Part shown: in pieces, positions 60,159-64,000 of the stretch
Layout of the letters: every line of letters begins with the position of its first letter
How positions within the stretch are numbered: the stretch's first letter is position 1
From: Enterobacter sp. SA187
Lineage (GTDB): Bacteria; Pseudomonadota; Gammaproteobacteria; Enterobacterales; Enterobacteriaceae
Direction: 5' to 3'
Length of the DNA: 64,000 nucleotides
Assembly (NCBI RefSeq): GCF_001888805.2
Contig: NZ_CP019113.1
Location: forward strand, 3,286,001-3,350,000
Made by a program: the position numbers and the translations under genes
The notes under the pieces: generated by a model
Seen by the model: only the letters and a program-made list of their open reading frames with translations
Databases searched by the model: none
What the model was told of the DNA's origin: nothing

Positions 60159-60941
60159 TTATTTCCCGCTGACGCTAACGTCAATGCCCGGGAAATATTT
60201 CGCGGCAAGACGGGTGATGGTGCCGTCGGCGCGCACTTTATCAATGGCCGCGTCCAGCTGTTTTTTCGTCGCCTCATCGCCTTTACGCAGCCCAAAACCA
60301 ATACCGCTGCCCAGAATGGTGTCGTCCGATACCGGCTTGCCGATAAAGCCAAAGCCTTTGCCCTGCGGCTTGCTGAGGAAACCGGCCTGTCCGGCAGCGG
60401 ACATCACCAGCGAGGCATCGATGCGGCCATTGAGCAGATCCGCCCACGCCAGATTTTGATCTTTATAAGAAACCACGGTCACGCCCTGTTTTTCCCAGTG
60501 CTCTTTGGCGTAGGTTTCCTGAATGGAGCCCTGCAATACACCTACTGATTTACCTTTCAGTCCCTCCGGCGTGGCTTCCATACCGCTGTCCGCTTTACCC
60601 ACCAGCTGCGACGGGATACGGTAGATCGGCTGGGTAAAATCAATACTCTGACGGCGCTGTTCAGTAATGTTCATCGCCGAGTTAATGGCGTCATATTTTT
60701 TCGCCACCAGTCCCGGGATCAGGGCATCGAAAGAGGTTTCCACCCAGCTGCATTTCAGCGCCGCCGCTTTGCAGATGGCATTGCCGAGGTCAATATCAAA
60801 CCCTTCCAGTTCGCCGCTGGCGTTGCGACTTTCAAAGGGCGGATATTCCGCTTCCAGCCCGTAACGCAGCTCGGCGGCCGCAAAGGACGACAGCGAGCAG
60901 AGCATACCCATTCCCAGACAGAGTGCTTTCAGTTTCATCAA
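60159..60941 (-). CDS. polar amino-acid binding protein (HisJ/ArgT-like), orphan
   Basis: A 260-residue periplasmic SBP_bac_3 protein with signal peptide (...GMLCSLSSFAAA). Conserved lobes: LRYGLEAEYPPFESRNASGELEGFDIDLGNAI in parts, CSWVETSFDALIPGLVAKKYDAI in parts, MNITEQRRQSIDFTQPIY in parts. Closest to the lysine/arginine/ornithine or histidine binding proteins. No permease or ATPase is linked, so it may use HisQMP. It follows the aminotransferase gene by 9 nt, which suggests that the bound amino acid is that enzyme's substrate. Confidence 0.88.
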   Translation of the reverse strand: MMKLKALCLGMGMLCSLSSFAAAELRYGLEAEYPPFESRNASGELEGFDIDLGNAICKAAALKCSWVETSFDALIPGLVAKKYDAINSAMNITEQRRQSIDFTQPIYRIPSQLVGKADSGMEATPEGLKGKSVGVLQGSIQETYAKEHWEKQGVTVVSYKDQNLAWADLLNGRIDASLVMSAAGQAGFLSKPQGKGFGFIGKPVSDDTILGSGIGFGLRKGDEATKKQLDAAIDKVRADGTITRLAAKYFPGIDVSVSGK

Positions 60942-60950
60942 TGACGCTCC

Positions 60951-62120
60951 TTAGCGTGGCTTAACCCGACACAGGGCCTGCGCCCCTGCCCGTAATGTTG
61001 CCTCGTCTTTCGCAAAAGAGAGGCGGATCAGTTTGTTATCCGTGCCATCGGTATAAAACGCCGACAGCGGAATGGTGGCAACGCCGCATTCGACGATCAG
61101 CCGTTTCACCAGCTCGCTGTCGCTTTCGTCGCTGAACGCGCTGTAATCCGCCAGCAGGAAGAACGACCCGGCGCCCGGCAGGACGCGAAACGGCGAGTCT
61201 TCCAGCAGCGATTGCAGCATATCGCGCTTACGCTGATAAAATGCCGCCAGCGAAAGCCAGGTTTGCGGATCGTTCATATGTTCGGCAAAGGCGTACTGCA
61301 TCGGCGTATCGGCAGAGAACATCATAAACTGATGCACTTTGACGATCTCATCCATCAGCGCGGCGGGAGCGATACAGTAACCAACGCGCCAGCCGGTGAC
61401 GTGATAGGTTTTGCCGAACGAGGAGATAATCACGCTGCGCTCCGCCAGCTGCGGGTGCGTCGCCATGCCGTGATGCTGCTCCCCGTCAAAGACCACGTGT
61501 TCGTACACTTCATCCGACAGGATCACAATATCGGTATTGCGCGTCAGGCGCACCAGTTGCTCAATATCGTGACGGGAAAAGACCTGTCCGCTGGGATTAT
61601 GGGGCGTGTTGACGATGATCATCCGCGTGCGCGGCGTGATAGCGGCGCTGACCTCTTCCCAGTCGACGGCAAACTCCGGCACCGTCAGCTTGATTGCCAC
61701 TGGCGTTGCGCCCTGTAAACGCACAATGGGCGCGTAGCTGTCGAAGGATGGCTCAAAGTAGATCACTTCATCGCCCGGATGCACCAGCCCGCTGATGGCC
61801 GAGTACAGTCCTTCGCTGGCGCTGGCGGTAATCAGCACTTCGTCATCCACGTCATACCGGGTACCATATAGATCCTGCACCTTTTCAACGATGCGCTCTT
61901 TCAGCGGACGCAGGCCGGTCATGGCGGCGTACTGATTATGTCCGGCCTCCATGGCACGGGTGACGCCCGCGATCAGCCCGGCATCACACATAAAATTGGG
62001 CGCGCCCTGAGAAAGGTTAATGGCGTTATGTTCAGCGGAGAGCTGACCAATGACGGTAAAAATGGTGGTGCCCACATCGGGAAGTTTTGAGCGGGTCTGC
62101 ACCGGCGTACGCAAAGTCAT
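60951..62120 (-). CDS. YbdL-like PLP-dependent aminotransferase
   Basis: 389 residues, fold-type I aminotransferase. The closest family I know is YbdL (methionine/glutamine aminotransferase): KLPDVGTTIFTVIGQLSAEHNAINLSQGAPNF in parts, NQYAAMTGLRPLKE, NTPHNPSGQ, the PLP lysine in SSFGKTYHVTGWRVGYC, and the C-terminal arginine in KLIRLSFAK. The start at 62120 has AGGAAC upstream; the frame open to 62351 crosses the LysR gene and is not coding. Divergent from the LysR regulator. Confidence 0.9.
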   Translation of the reverse strand: MTLRTPVQTRSKLPDVGTTIFTVIGQLSAEHNAINLSQGAPNFMCDAGLIAGVTRAMEAGHNQYAAMTGLRPLKERIVEKVQDLYGTRYDVDDEVLITASASEGLYSAISGLVHPGDEVIYFEPSFDSYAPIVRLQGATPVAIKLTVPEFAVDWEEVSAAITPRTRMIIVNTPHNPSGQVFSRHDIEQLVRLTRNTDIVILSDEVYEHVVFDGEQHHGMATHPQLAERSVIISSFGKTYHVTGWRVGYCIAPAALMDEIVKVHQFMMFSADTPMQYAFAEHMNDPQTWLSLAAFYQRKRDMLQSLLEDSPFRVLPGAGSFFLLADYSAFSDESDSELVKRLIVECGVATIPLSAFYTDGTDNKLIRLSFAKDEATLRAGAQALCRVKPR

Positions 62121-62177
62121 TTTCGTTCCTTTCTCAGCAAAATTGCATAACCATTCAAACCAAAAGTCGATTGAGGC

Positions 62178-62195
62178 GACAACCGAATTGTTGTC
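62178..62195. promoter_or_regulatory. dyad GACAAC-N6-GTTGTC, candidate LysR-type operator
   Basis: A perfect 6-bp dyad around 6 nt lies centrally in the 112-nt divergent region between the aminotransferase and LysR genes. This is the usual place for a LysR recognition site. Confidence 0.6.
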
Positions 62196-62232
62196 ATAAT
62201 AGCCATGACAAAAATGCATACCCGGAGACACC

Positions 62233-63084
62233 ATGCTGCGTCGTTCCCTGCCCCTTAACGCTATTGACGCCTTTCTTGTGACCGCCCGGCATCTGAATCT
62301 GACCCACGCCGCAAAAGAGCTGTGCCTGACCCAGGGCGCGGTGAGCCGCAAAATCGCCGCGCTGGAGCAGTGGTTTGGCTTTCCGCTGTTCGAACGTCAC
62401 GCCAGAGGCTTGCGCCTGACGCCCCAGGGCAGCGCCCTGCTGCCGGAGTTACAGGCGGCGTTTGAACATCTGGCGTCGGTGGCCGAGCAGGCGCGCCAGC
62501 AGCAGACGGTGGTGCGGCTGAAAGCGCCCACCTGCGCCATGCGCTGGCTGGTGCCACGGTTATTAAGGCTGGAGCGGGAAAACCCGGATTTGCAGGTGTC
62601 GCTGACCACCACCAGCGATCACACGGTCAATTTCAAAACCGAACCTTATGACGCGGCCATCGTGTTTGGCACACAGCTGAGCGCGGGCGATCTGTTGTTT
62701 GAAGAAGCACTGACGCCGGTGATCGGCGCGCAAGGTGATGAGCACAGCGCGCCGGAGCAGATGACCTTTCTGCACCCGACGCGGGATAAAACCGACTGGA
62801 CATTGTGGCTGGCGGGCCAGACGCAGATCGCCCCGGTCATGAAAAAAAATCAACACTTCGACACCATGGATCTGGCGATCAGCGCGGCGATCCAGGGCTT
62901 TGGCATCGCCATCGCCGATGAAACTTTGGTGGCCGAAGATCTGCGTGCCGGGCGACTGCGCCGCCCGTTCAGCCACAGCGTGAAAACCGGCGCCTGTTAC
63001 CGGCTGGTACTGCGGGAGTCGCCGGATAAAGCCGCCGGGCTGGCCATCTTCCGCGATATTCTGCTGGCGGCTAATCCATGCTGA
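62233..63084 (+). CDS. LysR-family transcriptional regulator
   Basis: 283 residues with an N-terminal winged helix (LPLNAIDAFLVTARHLNLTHAAKELCLTQGAVSRKIAALE in parts, FERHARGLRLTPQG) and a periplasmic-binding-like effector domain (MRWLVPRLLRLERENPDLQVSL in parts, YDAAIVFG, LAISAAIQGFGIAIAD). Closest to the GcvA/AmpR group. Most likely activates the divergent aminotransferase/binding-protein pair. Its stop abuts the convergent nudI stop. Confidence 0.9.
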   Translation: MLRRSLPLNAIDAFLVTARHLNLTHAAKELCLTQGAVSRKIAALEQWFGFPLFERHARGLRLTPQGSALLPELQAAFEHLASVAEQARQQQTVVRLKAPTCAMRWLVPRLLRLERENPDLQVSLTTTSDHTVNFKTEPYDAAIVFGTQLSAGDLLFEEALTPVIGAQGDEHSAPEQMTFLHPTRDKTDWTLWLAGQTQIAPVMKKNQHFDTMDLAISAAIQGFGIAIADETLVAEDLRAGRLRRPFSHSVKTGACYRLVLRESPDKAAGLAIFRDILLAANPC

Positions 63085-63510
63085 TTAAAGCAGTCCTTTC
63101 TGTTTAAAGGTAATGCGGGTGGCCTCGTTCAGATCCAACGCTTTCAGCGCGTCCGCCGACACCCACATCACTTCCTCAAATTCTTCATTAAAGGTGATGT
63201 CGCGGTTGGCGGTTATGCAGTCGAAGATCAGGTAGATCATGTAAATCTCTTCAGTGGTGCCATCCGGGTAGGTTTTGGTTCGCACATCATCCCAAAACGT
63301 CCAGGGCTGAATATCCGTAATATCGAGACGCTCTCCTAACTCTTCCCTGATTTCACGCCTGAGCGCGATTTCCATCGTTTCCCCAGGCTCCATGCCGCCG
63401 CCCGGTAATGCCCATTGTCCGGGAAAAACACCACGATCGGCGGCCATCTTACACAGCAGATACTCTCCGTTATTCTGGATCACCGGACAAACAATCACTC
63501 GCTGGCGCAT
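63085..63510 (-). CDS. nudI: Nudix nucleoside triphosphatase NudI
   Basis: A 141-residue Nudix enzyme close to E. coli NudI (YfaO). The Nudix box is GGGMEPGETMEIALRREIREELGE in parts (residues 37-60), with all consensus Gly/Glu/Arg present; flanking blocks are RQRVIVCPVIQN and EEIYMIYLIFDC. It hydrolyses pyrimidine (d)NTPs such as dUTP and dTTP. Convergent with the LysR gene without any gap. Confidence 0.92.
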   Translation of the reverse strand: MRQRVIVCPVIQNNGEYLLCKMAADRGVFPGQWALPGGGMEPGETMEIALRREIREELGERLDITDIQPWTFWDDVRTKTYPDGTTEEIYMIYLIFDCITANRDITFNEEFEEVMWVSADALKALDLNEATRITFKQKGLL

Positions 63511-63609
63511 TTTATCTCCTTAATATCAATGCCTTCTGAAACATTTTATCAGAAGCCCCTTCCCATTAATGGGACCAGACGCCAATCTTACGCAATGCCC
63601 TTTTGATCG

Positions 63610-64000
63610 CTAATCCAGACTAACGTGCTGGTGCATCACCCGTTTAAACAGCTCCATCCGCGCCCGCATAAAGCGGTTGACCAGCTTAAACCCGGCATAC
63701 TTATTCAGACCGATACGTAACAGGCGGTCTTTACCTCGTACGCTGGCCTGCCAGCGCACCGGGCCGTGCAGCGCAGTGCAGCTGAGGCTGGCGTGACGGG
63801 CGAAATTAACCCAGTAATCCGCCACTTGTCCGGCGACTTTCAGATCGCTTTCTGTGACATAGTCGCAGGACGGTGAAATCTCGCCGAGGGTGTCGAACAC
63901 ATAGGGCACATCGTTGCCATGCCAGGCCCCGTGGGGATAGGTTTCATGCTCGGCCTCCGCCACATAATCAAACCAGTAGCGCCAGCAGGGCTGGCCGATG
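63610..64000 (-). CDS. type-B carboxylesterase, C-terminal part (runs off window)
   Basis: About 130 C-terminal residues read from the window edge (frame ...GQPCWRYWFDYVAEAEHE). GAWHGNDVPYVFDTL carries the catalytic histidine of type-B carboxylesterases, and QVADYWVNFARHASLS is the usual following block. The tail after residue 70 of the visible part is longer than usual and rather basic. The nucleophile region is outside the window; substrate unknown. Confidence 0.85.
   Translation of the reverse strand, partial: IGQPCWRYWFDYVAEAEHETYPHGAWHGNDVPYVFDTLGEISPSCDYVTESDLKVAGQVADYWVNFARHASLSCTALHGPVRWQASVRGKDRLLRIGLNKYAGFKLVNRFMRARMELFKRVMHQHVSLD

Overview
The window is chromosomal DNA from a member of the Enterobacteriaceae, GC-rich and E. 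coli-like in gene content. I did not measure GC, and the genus is not settled; Enterobacter, Kosakonia, Citrobacter or Lelliottia would all fit. The evidence is (1) near-complete protein matches, from memory, to E. coli K-12 genes of the 32-33 min region (yddH, pptA, ansP, yncE, yncD/pqqU, mcbR, curA, mnaT, ydcZ, ydcY, ortT, patD, ydcVUTSR, rlhA, sutR, ydcO, ydcL, tehBA, ydcK, rimL, opgD) in largely the same order, and (2) REP/BIME palindromes of enterobacterial type at gene ends. I see no tRNA, rRNA, CRISPR array, insertion sequence, integrase or phage gene. The E. coli-like backbone is interrupted by accessory blocks at clean intergenic junctions.

Layout. 1-1249: end of a minus-strand ABC importer (ATPase plus truncated binding protein), with a possible leader ORF. 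1387-2869: yddH, pptA and a small P-loop kinase-like gene. 2972-10492: an eight-gene minus-strand operon (two luciferase-like monooxygenases, an M20 deacylase, a GNAT acetyltransferase, a polar amino-acid ABC importer with two paralogous binding proteins). Its composition matches the Bacillus S-alkylcysteine / S-(2-succino)cysteine salvage operons. 10804-19690: backbone from ansP to ydcY, with a good Fur box between yncE and pqqU and an XRE-cupin regulator added next to mnaT. 19707-31095: accessory block between ydcY and ortT, which are neighbours in K-12: an orphan DppA-like binding protein, srfABC, an ABM-ACT-ArsR trio and a pectinesterase lipoprotein. 31199-32318: two OrtT-type membrane toxins bracketing a 2H-phosphoesterase, with a consensus FNR box. 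32403-39304: patD-ydcVUTS and ydcR. 39488-42011: a CioAB-type bd oxidase with a 42-residue DUF2474 subunit, at the place where K-12 has yncJ-hicAB. 42149-53816: backbone rlhA to opgD, with extra AraC and EamA genes. 54026-60111: an AraC-controlled uronic-oligosaccharide locus (DUF2264, LacY-type permease, GH88, KdgM-type porin). 60159-64000: an amino-acid binding protein with an aminotransferase, a divergent LysR regulator, nudI and the end of a carboxylesterase.

How the genes work together. Much of the accessory content is scavenging: sulfur from S-substituted cysteines, uronic-acid oligosaccharides and pectin, polyamine breakdown (patD-ydc) and PQQ uptake. This fits a plant- or gut-associated lifestyle. 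The best candidates for something not described before are the ortT/2H/ortT arrangement, the uronide locus with its 21-bp-spaced direct repeats, the two-binding-protein sulfur operon, and srfABC with a degenerate SrfC nucleotide-binding site. All functional calls come from reading motifs and remembered family knowledge; no search was run.
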